From JAISFI01 sp031553775 (GTDB lineage: Bacteria; Bacteroidota; Bacteroidia; Bacteroidales; Azobacteroidaceae): DNA of 64,000 nucleotides. A program made the translations under genes and the position numbers. Location of the stretch: contig JAVBLA010000014.1 of assembly GCA_031553775.1 (NCBI GenBank), positions 11,602-75,601 on the forward strand, in the 5' to 3' direction. The notes beneath the pieces are model-generated. The model did not search any database. It saw only the letters and a list, made by a program, of their open reading frames with translations, and was not told the origin of the DNA. Positions 30,001-38,390 of this stretch are shown piece by piece (the stretch's first letter is position 1; each line of letters begins with the position of its first letter).

Positions 30001-30267
30001 TTCCTGTGTTTCATAACCCACATAAGTGGCTACCAGCACTGCATTGTTACCGGAAACAGTCATAGTATAAATACCGTCAATATTAGTAACAGTACCATTG
30101 GTTGTTCCTTTTTCCATAATGGTTACTCCAATCATCAGCTCCCCGGAAGTATCCGAAACACGGCCGGTTACTTTCACCGGTGCTTTCTGAGCCGAAAGGG
30201 AAAAAGTCAACATAGAGAAGAATAATAGTATCCCGATTTTTAAGTTATTTGTCTTTTGTAATTTCAT
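27085..30267 (-). CDS. susC-like: SusC-like TonB-dependent glycan transporter
   Basis: This 1060-residue outer-membrane receptor has a signal peptide (about 1-26) and a CarboxypepD_reg-like domain (about 30-105, VKVTGRVSDTSGELMIGVTI). A TonB box region follows (DEVQVVGYG, about 109-117), then a plug with the LVLVDGIERDFNQLDPEDIESVSVLKD signature in pieces, and a barrel ending in aromatic FNF. These are standard SusC features. It imports oligosaccharides with its SusD partner using energy from TonB. No FecR-type signalling extension is visible, consistent with control by the hybrid sensor rather than an ECF sigma factor. A GLUG-protein gene lies upstream, an unusual neighbour in this position. 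Confidence 0.96.
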   Translation of the reverse strand: MKLQKTNNLKIGILLFFSMLTFSLSAQKAPVKVTGRVSDTSGELMIGVTIMEKGTTNGTVTNIDGIYTMTVSGNNAVLVATYVGYETQEQKVSTSIVDFVLKEDVSMLDEVQVVGYGTQRKVSVLGAQSSLKMEGVKAPSGNLGNALAGRVSGLVAVQRTGLPGHDDADIWIRGISTLTNVNQGPLVLVDGIERDFNQLDPEDIESVSVLKDASSTAVYGVRGGNGVILITTKPGIVSPPKFTFDYYEGVTRFTMVPKLVDAYQYMDAVNQAYVNSKGGNPYYSQQYILNTKMANGLLPNTTNDRTINPYLYPAVDWMDELYKSSGRNRKANMNIRGGAPNATYYVSLSYYEEDGLTKTDPRQDYTTEISYNRYNFLTNVNIKASQKTNLDVGVHGWFSSGNYPAEDLEKTIFDRAMNINPVLFPKEFPDGRNPGFSQFQREFDNPYGLLTKRGYKSEFRTQVNSNLKLTQELDFFGWSKGLKAHALIAFDVEDNQTLNYKKEESTWIVSGTKDDISLDVWEDDVYDDKGNLILREAFISGDPSMKFDSGRESFRSFYAEFALNYARRFNEVHYVTGLALFNLKDFRDPNKNLIGSLPYRDMSFCGRLTYSYNDRYFLELNAGYTGSENYQPGDRYGFFPAAAVGWVLSNEAFWEPVSSLIPFLKIRYSNGIVGNDSMGDDRFGYETEIKDKNGYGFQINNGGAPGGIGFTKYGYHAQWSTIQKQDLGIEINFLKNDLAFVFDLFKENREKIYIRRDNLPVYAGYAVNPSANTGIVENKGFEASFDYNHQFGKDLNVAIRGNFTMNQDEVIEDGKPVGTYPWQNTVGHNVLARKGYIAEGLYASEEEIQARGITQFGETSPGQLTKPGDIKYKDLNGDNHIDEYDETIIGRGDVPKYYYGFGGDIRYKNLGFGILFQGTGDADRVMDGSGIRPFTRSTGGGTLFSNIEDRWDSNNPTNDNVFYPRLAWGSDATSNQNNFKTSTWWQKDMSFLRLKQFTISYYFPKAWSKNTFINGGRFYFMGSNVYTWSKFKLWDPELNTNNGNKYPNVSNYSLGVNFNF

Positions 30268-30324
30268 GGATTATATTTTTATGATAAAAACAATAATAAA
30301 GGGCAAATGAATATCCGGATGGAG

Positions 30325-30359
30325 TTGTTACGGCAGATTTTGTTTGTCTGCCATAACAA
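30325..30359 (-). terminator. Hairpin between the GLUG gene and susC
   Basis: Arms 30325-30337 and 30347-30359 form a 13-bp stem whose one irregular pair is a G-U wobble in the minus-strand RNA. There is no U-tract. It may be an attenuator or 3'-end stabiliser ahead of susC. Confidence 0.5.
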
Positions 30360-30404
30360 TTCCAATATCGGATAATAGATTATTTCAAAAAATTCTCTGA
30401 ATAC

Positions 30405-33400
30405 TTATTTTACGACTACTTTAAGGGAAGTGGTTTTTCCGTTTTCAGTAATGCGTACAATATAAAAACCTTTTCCGGACACAGGGATCTCCGCATTATC
30501 ATTCACGAAAGAATGGTATACCTGTTGACCATTTACATTGAAGACAGCAACATCTGCCGATTGTTCAATTCCGGCAATAATAATTATATTATCAGCGGTA
30601 TGATATGTATAATTATTCGTATTATCGCTTTTTACAAAAGGAATATTTGTAAATACATTCCTTAATTTTGGATAAGAAGTTCCTTCTTCAATTGTCCAGA
30701 TATTGTCAAAATCCCATCCGATGGCCGTATAAGTTGCTTTTTGTTTCAGCTGAACGGGAGATTTACCTACTGAGTAGGTTACCTGTCCGGGAGTCTCAGA
30801 CTGTATAGTCCATTCACTTCCGTTGGTTTTGATCAAGGCATCGTAATTATGCAAACTATGGTAGAATTTTGAAATCGTTGCAGTAGTACCATTAACACCA
30901 TTGGCTCCGACATGATGACCGGCAACTTCCACGGAAGAAACATCCCCAATAGAAACTGCTCCGGTAAAGCTGATACTACCGGCTCTATCTATCAGACCGA
31001 TCATACCTCCAGCCCAGCCTCTGCTTGTAGCAGAAACTGCTCCGTTAAAATAACTATTCTCGATAACAATACCATCTCCTGCAGTAACCCCAAAGAATCC
31101 AGCGACCTGTTGTCCTCCGTCAACAGTAGCATTTACATAAGAGTTCTTTATGGTCACATTTTCACAATCACCACCAATTAAACCGCCAACGTGGTCGCGA
31201 CCAACTATATGACCGGTCAGATAACACTGGTCAATTGTAGTATTCTTACAAGAACCGACCAAACCTCCAAGATCCGTACTTCCGCTACCGTCTTTTTTAG
31301 AACCGCTGAAAGAGAAATTAACTACTCCCAATTTTTGTATTTTTGCACCTTTAGTAGCATTGAACAAACCTTTTTTGTTTCCATCTGCCGTAGTTACAAC
31401 AGGATTGATTATTCTGTGACCATTTCCGTCCAGTTGACCGGAAAACGGAACATCAGAAGAACCGATTCCCTTAAATGTTACACCAGTCAGGTCAATATCT
31501 GCCGTCAAACGATATTTAGCAAACGGTTTGTCATTGATAGCAAGAAAATCAGCCGCTGTGCTTACATCAAAAACAGAATTTTCAAAAAGAATCTGTATAT
31601 TGAAATCCGGAATCTGGATGTTAAAGACATTATTATTCAATGCAGGGTCTTTTATTGAAATCTTAACTTTTGCCCAGCCTTCTTCTGTTGGTTTGATTTC
31701 TTTAATATACAAGAAAGGTTGAGCGGGCTGAAAATCATCCACGTATTGAGATCCCTCTATAACTTCAAATTTCAGATCTTGTCCATATGAAGCACTAATT
31801 TTGTCCAGGTTGATAAAATCATCTGCTGCCGCTGTCCAGGTCAGATAAGCAGGATCAGGCATTCCATAAATTTCCGAAAAAACAGGAGCCTGTTGCCATT
31901 TTAGAACAGGATACATTTTACCATCCGTACCCTCAATAAATTTCCATGTATTATCAAAATCCCAGCCTAATTTAGCACTATAAAATGCTTGCGAACGCGG
32001 ATTGTCACTTCCGGTAGTTGTCCTTCCCTCCCGGCTGTTATCTTCTGCATTTTCATTCGTTTTTTTCTGAGAATTTTTAAGATCTATACCAAAATATGAT
32101 TTATCTGCAGACCAGTTATTAGTAAATTTCACAGGATATAGGGCATCAGCAGGGCCTCTTCCTCCCCAATCTCCAATACGGAAAGTTAAGGGACAATAAA
32201 CAGCTGCCGCGAGATTAATATTATTTTTCACTTCACCCGGATCATCATTATCAACAAGAGAAACAATACCGGCAGCTCTGCCATCCAAAGCTTTAATCAT
32301 TCCGGAGAAATAACATTTTTCAATTACGCCTCCACAAATAATACCAGCAATACCACCTGCCTGATATTCTCTCGAATAAATATTGGCAGCGGAATGACAG
32401 TTTTTAATAGTAGTAAAAGTCTTTTCCTTTGTAGGGTCTATTCCATTATCAGGATCTCCCGGGTCTATCACTTTATCATAAGAACGCATGGCACCTACAA
32501 TTGCGGCAACGTGGTCACGACCAGCAATATAAGAATCAGCCACATAACATTCGCTGATAGTACATCCATAAGCATTACCCATAATAGCACCTACATCACC
32601 ATTCCCTACAATATATGCTTTTTCAATACCCAATTTTGTTACGGTAGCCCCTTCTGCATTTCCGAACAAACCAACGCCATATTTTTCTTTATCATCATAT
32701 CTCAAACCATAAATAATATGACCATTTCCATTTAATGTTCCTTTAAAGGTTCCCAACAACTCCCAATCACTTGTCATGGTAATATTATTCATCAAAGTGA
32801 AAGTACCAGCCAAATCATACTTAATATTCCTCAAATCCTGTTCCGTAGTAATATTATAGTTAATTCCTTCAACTTTTATCACCATAGTAAGAGTAGCACC
32901 CAAATAAGTATCATCTCCCTGTGTACTAAAAGTCAAGGTAGTGGTTCCGTCTTTCAGAAATGAAACCAAACCGGCAGCACTGATACTGGCTACTGTAGGA
33001 TCGGAGCTGTTATAAGACACGGTACGTCCCAAGCCAGAGATAGCCGCTGCATCGAAAGTATTTCCGGGGAGAGGTCTTGCCGGGAATGTCGGCACATAAA
33101 TTCCGTCGGCATTCAACGGATACGATTGATTGGAGAAGACAGGATAGTTTCCATCGGCGATCTTCCAGATGGAAGAATTCCAGGAAAGTCCGGTATAAAA
33201 TGATGCTGATTTCAGAGTAGCCGCAGTTACATGCTCTCCATCCACATCATTCTTGTTACTTACACCATCCGTATATAATACACCATCCTGATATACTTCG
33301 GTATTTTCCCAGGAATAGTTATTGGTCAAATCGGAAAAAGCTTCGTCATTCACACCACCCAAAATCCGGTTAGTCTTGTCTGCAGCACCTTTCAGATAAG

Positions 33401-34097
33401 GAGCCATAACTACTGAATTCATGATGGAAGTTGTTCCTGCGTCAACCAAAGCGACAATACCACCGGTTCTGTTCACTCTACAAACCGCCACACCGGCAAA
33501 ATAAGTATTTCCGATATTAATATCTTTTGCAGCTCCCACGATACCTCCGGCCTGATGTTCCGTACTGATAACGGCAGCCGTAGAAAAGCAATCGGATACT
33601 ACACAGAATTCTCCTTCAGGATTAGATTTTTGAGTACCACCGATAATACCGCCTACATGGTCCCATCCGCTAAAAGCACCCGAAGTATAACATTTTTCAA
33701 CATAAGTAGGTGCATATGCACGACCTACGATACCGGCAACATCCTGGCCACCGTAAATTTGAGCGCCAACAATGTTCAGGTTTTCAATAGTAGCACCTTC
33801 GGCCACACCGATAAATCCGGCACCATTTCTTGAAGAGTCACGGAACTTCAGTCCGTAAATGGTTTTTCCATTACCGTTGATTATTCCTGTAAAACGGTTT
33901 TCATCCGTTCCGATAGGATCCCAATCGGCAGTTAATGTGATGTCGGCCATCAATTTGTAGTCGCCCGCCAAATTATTGGCGATCGCTCTCAAACCGGCCT
34001 CGTCACTGATTTGTACCTGTCCGGATACATTAACCGAAACAAAATACAAAAGGGCAATCATCGCCACTTTTAAGTAAGGAGTCAATTTTGTTCTCAT
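30405..34097 (-). CDS. Large GLUG-repeat surface protein, T9SS-exported, upstream of susC
   Basis: This 1230-residue protein starts with a signal peptide (about 1-26). Three blocks of GLUG-type repeats (about 28-300, 410-700 and 830-1130) show recurring NGNGKTIYGLKF, GRDHVGGIIGG and IENSYFNG-like motifs, the pattern expected of a right-handed beta-helix. The first two are separated by an Ig-like segment (SDPTVASISAAGLVSF) and the last two by a less clear region. The T9SS tail (VAVFNVNGQQV, SGKGFYIVRI) places it at the surface. It lies between the sensor gene and susC, where many mannan loci carry surface glycan-binding proteins, so it may fill that role. No enzyme motif is visible; the function is inferred from position. 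Confidence 0.82.
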   Translation of the reverse strand: MRTKLTPYLKVAMIALLYFVSVNVSGQVQISDEAGLRAIANNLAGDYKLMADITLTADWDPIGTDENRFTGIINGNGKTIYGLKFRDSSRNGAGFIGVAEGATIENLNIVGAQIYGGQDVAGIVGRAYAPTYVEKCYTSGAFSGWDHVGGIIGGTQKSNPEGEFCVVSDCFSTAAVISTEHQAGGIVGAAKDINIGNTYFAGVAVCRVNRTGGIVALVDAGTTSIMNSVVMAPYLKGAADKTNRILGGVNDEAFSDLTNNYSWENTEVYQDGVLYTDGVSNKNDVDGEHVTAATLKSASFYTGLSWNSSIWKIADGNYPVFSNQSYPLNADGIYVPTFPARPLPGNTFDAAAISGLGRTVSYNSSDPTVASISAAGLVSFLKDGTTTLTFSTQGDDTYLGATLTMVIKVEGINYNITTEQDLRNIKYDLAGTFTLMNNITMTSDWELLGTFKGTLNGNGHIIYGLRYDDKEKYGVGLFGNAEGATVTKLGIEKAYIVGNGDVGAIMGNAYGCTISECYVADSYIAGRDHVAAIVGAMRSYDKVIDPGDPDNGIDPTKEKTFTTIKNCHSAANIYSREYQAGGIAGIICGGVIEKCYFSGMIKALDGRAAGIVSLVDNDDPGEVKNNINLAAAVYCPLTFRIGDWGGRGPADALYPVKFTNNWSADKSYFGIDLKNSQKKTNENAEDNSREGRTTTGSDNPRSQAFYSAKLGWDFDNTWKFIEGTDGKMYPVLKWQQAPVFSEIYGMPDPAYLTWTAAADDFINLDKISASYGQDLKFEVIEGSQYVDDFQPAQPFLYIKEIKPTEEGWAKVKISIKDPALNNNVFNIQIPDFNIQILFENSVFDVSTAADFLAINDKPFAKYRLTADIDLTGVTFKGIGSSDVPFSGQLDGNGHRIINPVVTTADGNKKGLFNATKGAKIQKLGVVNFSFSGSKKDGSGSTDLGGLVGSCKNTTIDQCYLTGHIVGRDHVGGLIGGDCENVTIKNSYVNATVDGGQQVAGFFGVTAGDGIVIENSYFNGAVSATSRGWAGGMIGLIDRAGSISFTGAVSIGDVSSVEVAGHHVGANGVNGTTATISKFYHSLHNYDALIKTNGSEWTIQSETPGQVTYSVGKSPVQLKQKATYTAIGWDFDNIWTIEEGTSYPKLRNVFTNIPFVKSDNTNNYTYHTADNIIIIAGIEQSADVAVFNVNGQQVYHSFVNDNAEIPVSGKGFYIVRITENGKTTSLKVVVK

Positions 34098-34315
34098 ACA
34101 AATAATAATTTAACAAAGATTAAATAATGGTGCAATTATAGTTACTATTTTTTATTGGAAGATAATTAAAAAGATACTATTTTTAATACATGTGCGATTA
34201 CAATACTTTTTATGTAAACCAGGTTCCTTTTTGTTTTTCGCCTGTACTTCAAACATTTGCATCAGGGATCTTCTGCTCTCATTTTACAGGAGCAAAATGG
34301 CACTCACCACTTCCG

Positions 34316-37300
34316 TTATTCATCCAATACACCTCCCTGGTGCATACTTTTATATTGTTTAGGCGGTGCATTAAATTTTTTCTGGAACTCATTGTAGAAA
34401 TATGATTTATTCGTGATCCCGATCCTGTAAACGATTTCCTTCACCGACAAATTAGTTGAAATAAGAAGTTTTGCCGCATACGAAAACCTGAAATCCTTGA
34501 TAAACTCGGTAGGTGTCACATCGAGGATCCGCTTCAGCTGTCGGTAGAGGGCCCGGGTAGATATGCCCATTTTTTCGGCGACAAATTCTGCCCTCAAATC
34601 TTCATTCGTTAGATTCTCTTTAACAATTGCCAGTACCTGGTCGGTAAACTCCTTGTCTTCCTGATGCAATAATTTTCCATGGGTAAATTCAAATACACTT
34701 TCAGCCGAATCATAATAGTTTTTGATTTCCTCTTTGTTTGCAAGAAAGCGGTGAACAATCGACACAAGCACTTCCGACGAAAACGGTTTAGCAATATAAG
34801 CATCTGCCCCGGCATCATAACCTTTTACATGGTCTCTATCTTCTACCCTGGCAGACAAAGCTATTACCGGTAAATGCTTATTGTATTTATTTTTCCGGAT
34901 CATATGGATAAACGAAAGTCCGTCAATTTCGGGCATCATGATATCCGTTATAACCAAATCCGGAGTTTGCTTTTTCATGATATTGAGGGCCTCCTGAGCA
35001 CTAAATGCTTTCAGGATCGTATAGTAGGGAGATAAGATATCGCCCACCATCTCAACAATTTCCTGGTTATCGTCTACTACCAGCACATATATTTCAGAAT
35101 TATCTTCTGTTTTGTTAAAATTCACTTCTTCCGGAATATCAGGTTTCTTCTCTATTACAGGTTTTTCTTCCGGCTCTTTGAACTGGCCTGTCAGGTCCGG
35201 CAATAGTACGGTAAACCGGACATATTCATTTACCTCGCTTTCCACACTGATTTCTCCCTGTAGAAGTTGGGTCATGCTCTGGCAAATAAACAGTCCTAAT
35301 CCATTACGCGCCGTCATTTGATTATTAGCATTCACATCGGCATTTTCCAGAATATGGTAGCGGTTGAAAACGGTTTTCAACTTATCCGGTTCTATACCCC
35401 TTCCGGTATTATAAACCTCTATTTTAAGCGATCCTTTTGTTATGGAAATATTTACCCTGATCGTTCCTCCTACTGGTGTATACTTAAACGCATTCGACAA
35501 CAGGTTCGATACGATTTTCTTAAAACTGGCCCGGTCGGTACTCCAGTACAAATCGTCAGGAACAGAAGCGATCAACTCTATACGGTTCTGCAATGCCAAC
35601 TCGGCATAAGATGTTAACAGATTATCCACCAGATGGGTGACAGAAACATTTTTCAGTGTATATGGATTAATCTCCGATTCCTCTATCTTTCTATAGTCCA
35701 GTATTTCCTGTATCAGTTCATTCAGGCTGATCACATTATTCTGCAGGATACCAAAATATTTTTTCAGACGGGAATTCACGTCTTTTCCTTCCTCTTTTTT
35801 GATCTGCTCCAGTGCCCCGTTGATCAGGGTAAGAGGTGTATATAATTCGTGTGTAACATTGGTAAAAAACCTCAGTTTGGATTCATAAAGTTTTTCTCTT
35901 TGCTCTTCCTTAATCCTCCTGGCAACTACAGATTGCTTCTGATGAAATTTCCAGCGAATATAATAAATGATAGACGAAATACACAAGATCATCAAAAGCA
36001 GGTAACTGACATATGCTATCGTAGAGAGATACCAGGGAGGCAAAATAATAATAGGTAGTGAAAATATTTTATTATCACCATTAACCACATCATTTTTATA
36101 TTTCACTTTCAAAACATAATCTCCGGGAGGCAGATTGATAAAGTTAATTTTGTTCTCTTTCTGGAGAGACACCCAATGGGTATGGTAATTTTCCAATTGG
36201 TATGAATAATCATAATTATCTCCGTTGATATAATCCAATACGGCAAAAGCGATCTGAAATGTGTTTTTTCCGGCAGGCAGCTTCAGCTTTCTGAGATGAT
36301 CTTCATTGTGGTCGTACAAGGTCTGAACTTGTCCGAAGTGCGTAAAATCGGTAAATAAAAGCTTGGGTTCATACGCCGGCATTTCTTTCCCGTTCTTAGG
36401 TTCGATCCAGGTAAGCCCATTCACTCCTCCGAAAAACAGGCGGCCGGTAATTGGGCAACGCCAATAAGCATCATCGGAATATTCCACTACTCCGATCTGG
36501 GAAGATTTAACATTAAAGAATGAATCGTTCTGAGGATTATACTTTACTAATCCTTTATTGGTACTCAACCAGATAATTCCCATATTGTCTTCGAGAATTC
36601 CGTGAATCATATCATTGATGATATTATCATTGCGGTTGAATTGCTTAATTGCATTTTCCTTGTCCCTGAACATTTTAATCTGCGTCAGTCCTGAACTGGC
36701 CCCGATATACAATACGGAATCCTTATTCATATGCAGGGATATCACATCACCGATAGCCCGTATATCGGCTTTTGCCATCGAAACAAAATGATATTTTTTA
36801 TCATGTATATTCAGCCGGATCGTTCCGTACCCCCGGCGGCTTCCGATAAATATATACCCTTTGCCGTCATAAACCATGGAGTAATATTCATCGCTGATAT
36901 CATTACCGTCTTTTTGAAAAGTATAACTATTCTTTCGTTTGATCCGGTAAGGTTTTTTCGTTTTATCGATGGTCACTTCATAAAGACCTTTGGAAGAAAC
37001 CCACAGCGTAGAATCGTTAATTTCACAGAGGGTGTGTACATTCGTCAGCAAGGGGCCGATATCAGGATTGTCTTCCACTACATGGATCTGTTTATCCCGG
37101 TACGAATAATAAGAAATATTTCCATCGGTTCCGATCCATAAGTCATCGGTATTGAATTTACTCCTGATAAAACAATACACGGGATTTTCATACAAACCTT
37201 CATGTGTAACCAGGTGCTGGATATTGGCAGCTGGTATCCTACCGTTACTAAACTTGTCGTAATCTTTGATCCGTATAATCCCGTCTCCTTTTGTCCCGAT

Positions 37301-38371
37301 CCAAAGGGCATTTTCCGAATCGGTATAGAATGCGCGAATAGGTCTTTTAGCCGTAAAAGGAAGATTGCTCAGCAAAATATTTCCGAACTTATCTTTTTCG
37401 CTGTAGTATAATCCTACTCCCTGTCCGTCGGTACCTACCCAAAGCGCATCCTGGTATCGGTCGCGCATAAGCCCGAATATCCCTATTTCCATATTAACGA
37501 GTTCAGGCTGATCATGATTGGAGACATTAAACTTCACCAAACCACTATGCATGAACGCCATATATATTTCATTCTGGAAAAAACTCAGGGAAGAAATCAA
37601 CCCGTATTTACTAATAATTCCGGATATATTCCGGATAAGGATCTTATGTTGTTTTGAGTCGTCGTATACGAATAAATTCAGTTCCTGATCGATAAAGTAA
37701 ATCTGATCCTTTTCATAAAATGCCTGGCGTATTTCCTTATCATGAAAGTCGATATCTTTTACAAACAGGGAATAATTTTTCTTCACCGGATCCGTTTCCA
37801 TGGTAACATATTGCAGGATCCCATTTTTCTTTACAAGACACAAACGGCCCTCCTTATCGAGAAATAAAGATTTCACATCTTCCCGGAATGTCCCTTTCAA
37901 CTGGATTTCCCTGAATTTTTTCTCCTGCACATCGTAATAAGAAATAACATGATCCCGGTTTATCAGCCAGGTATTTCCTTTACTGTCGTTTGTAATCAGA
38001 TCTACTTTTTTGTATTCCGGATACGATTCATCCACAACTCTTTCTTTCAGGTTGAACTTATTCAATCCCAGCTGGGTAGCTATCCACAGGTGGGAATCGT
38101 CACAGGAAATAATGTTGTGAATGGTATTTCCCGACAAAGAATGGGAATTGTCGGATTGAAAGCGAAATGTGATAACTTCTTTACCATTATATAAATTCAA
38201 GCCGTCGTACGTACCGAACCACATAAAACCGTATTTGTCCTGATGCATACACAGGACTGCACGGTTTGAAATCTGGTTATTGAGATTCTCCAGGTTATAC
38301 AGGGAATAAGAAGCCGATATTCCCCGGTAGACAAACAGACATATGAGCAGGAAAACAATCCGTTTTTTCAT
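34316..38371 (-). CDS. Hybrid two-component system sensor/regulator (Reg_prop, Y_Y_Y, kinase, receiver, AraC)
   Basis: This 1351-residue protein holds a whole signalling path in one chain. A signal peptide or anchor (1-20) is followed by two-component regulator propeller repeats (about 25-690, with MWFGTYDGLN, LWIGTKGDGI and IIWLSTNKGL) and a Y_Y_Y domain (about 690-760). A membrane helix lies near 790, then HisKA (His near 841 in VTHELYTPL), HATPase (NLLSNAFKYTP, GLGLFICQ), a receiver (phospho-acceptor Asp near 1142 in VITDIMMPEIDG, Lys in AKPFSSE) and a C-terminal AraC-type HTH (about 1257-1347). Such sensors bind an oligosaccharide in the periplasm and activate their locus. The phospho-box reads HELYTPL where HELRTPL is usual. 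It follows GH38 by 19 bases, so it is likely co-transcribed with that enzyme. Confidence 0.96.
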   Translation of the reverse strand: MKKRIVFLLICLFVYRGISASYSLYNLENLNNQISNRAVLCMHQDKYGFMWFGTYDGLNLYNGKEVITFRFQSDNSHSLSGNTIHNIISCDDSHLWIATQLGLNKFNLKERVVDESYPEYKKVDLITNDSKGNTWLINRDHVISYYDVQEKKFREIQLKGTFREDVKSLFLDKEGRLCLVKKNGILQYVTMETDPVKKNYSLFVKDIDFHDKEIRQAFYEKDQIYFIDQELNLFVYDDSKQHKILIRNISGIISKYGLISSLSFFQNEIYMAFMHSGLVKFNVSNHDQPELVNMEIGIFGLMRDRYQDALWVGTDGQGVGLYYSEKDKFGNILLSNLPFTAKRPIRAFYTDSENALWIGTKGDGIIRIKDYDKFSNGRIPAANIQHLVTHEGLYENPVYCFIRSKFNTDDLWIGTDGNISYYSYRDKQIHVVEDNPDIGPLLTNVHTLCEINDSTLWVSSKGLYEVTIDKTKKPYRIKRKNSYTFQKDGNDISDEYYSMVYDGKGYIFIGSRRGYGTIRLNIHDKKYHFVSMAKADIRAIGDVISLHMNKDSVLYIGASSGLTQIKMFRDKENAIKQFNRNDNIINDMIHGILEDNMGIIWLSTNKGLVKYNPQNDSFFNVKSSQIGVVEYSDDAYWRCPITGRLFFGGVNGLTWIEPKNGKEMPAYEPKLLFTDFTHFGQVQTLYDHNEDHLRKLKLPAGKNTFQIAFAVLDYINGDNYDYSYQLENYHTHWVSLQKENKINFINLPPGDYVLKVKYKNDVVNGDNKIFSLPIIILPPWYLSTIAYVSYLLLMILCISSIIYYIRWKFHQKQSVVARRIKEEQREKLYESKLRFFTNVTHELYTPLTLINGALEQIKKEEGKDVNSRLKKYFGILQNNVISLNELIQEILDYRKIEESEINPYTLKNVSVTHLVDNLLTSYAELALQNRIELIASVPDDLYWSTDRASFKKIVSNLLSNAFKYTPVGGTIRVNISITKGSLKIEVYNTGRGIEPDKLKTVFNRYHILENADVNANNQMTARNGLGLFICQSMTQLLQGEISVESEVNEYVRFTVLLPDLTGQFKEPEEKPVIEKKPDIPEEVNFNKTEDNSEIYVLVVDDNQEIVEMVGDILSPYYTILKAFSAQEALNIMKKQTPDLVITDIMMPEIDGLSFIHMIRKNKYNKHLPVIALSARVEDRDHVKGYDAGADAYIAKPFSSEVLVSIVHRFLANKEEIKNYYDSAESVFEFTHGKLLHQEDKEFTDQVLAIVKENLTNEDLRAEFVAEKMGISTRALYRQLKRILDVTPTEFIKDFRFSYAAKLLISTNLSVKEIVYRIGITNKSYFYNEFQKKFNAPPKQYKSMHQGGVLDE

Positions 38372-38390
38372 CTGATCCCGATCGTTTTTT

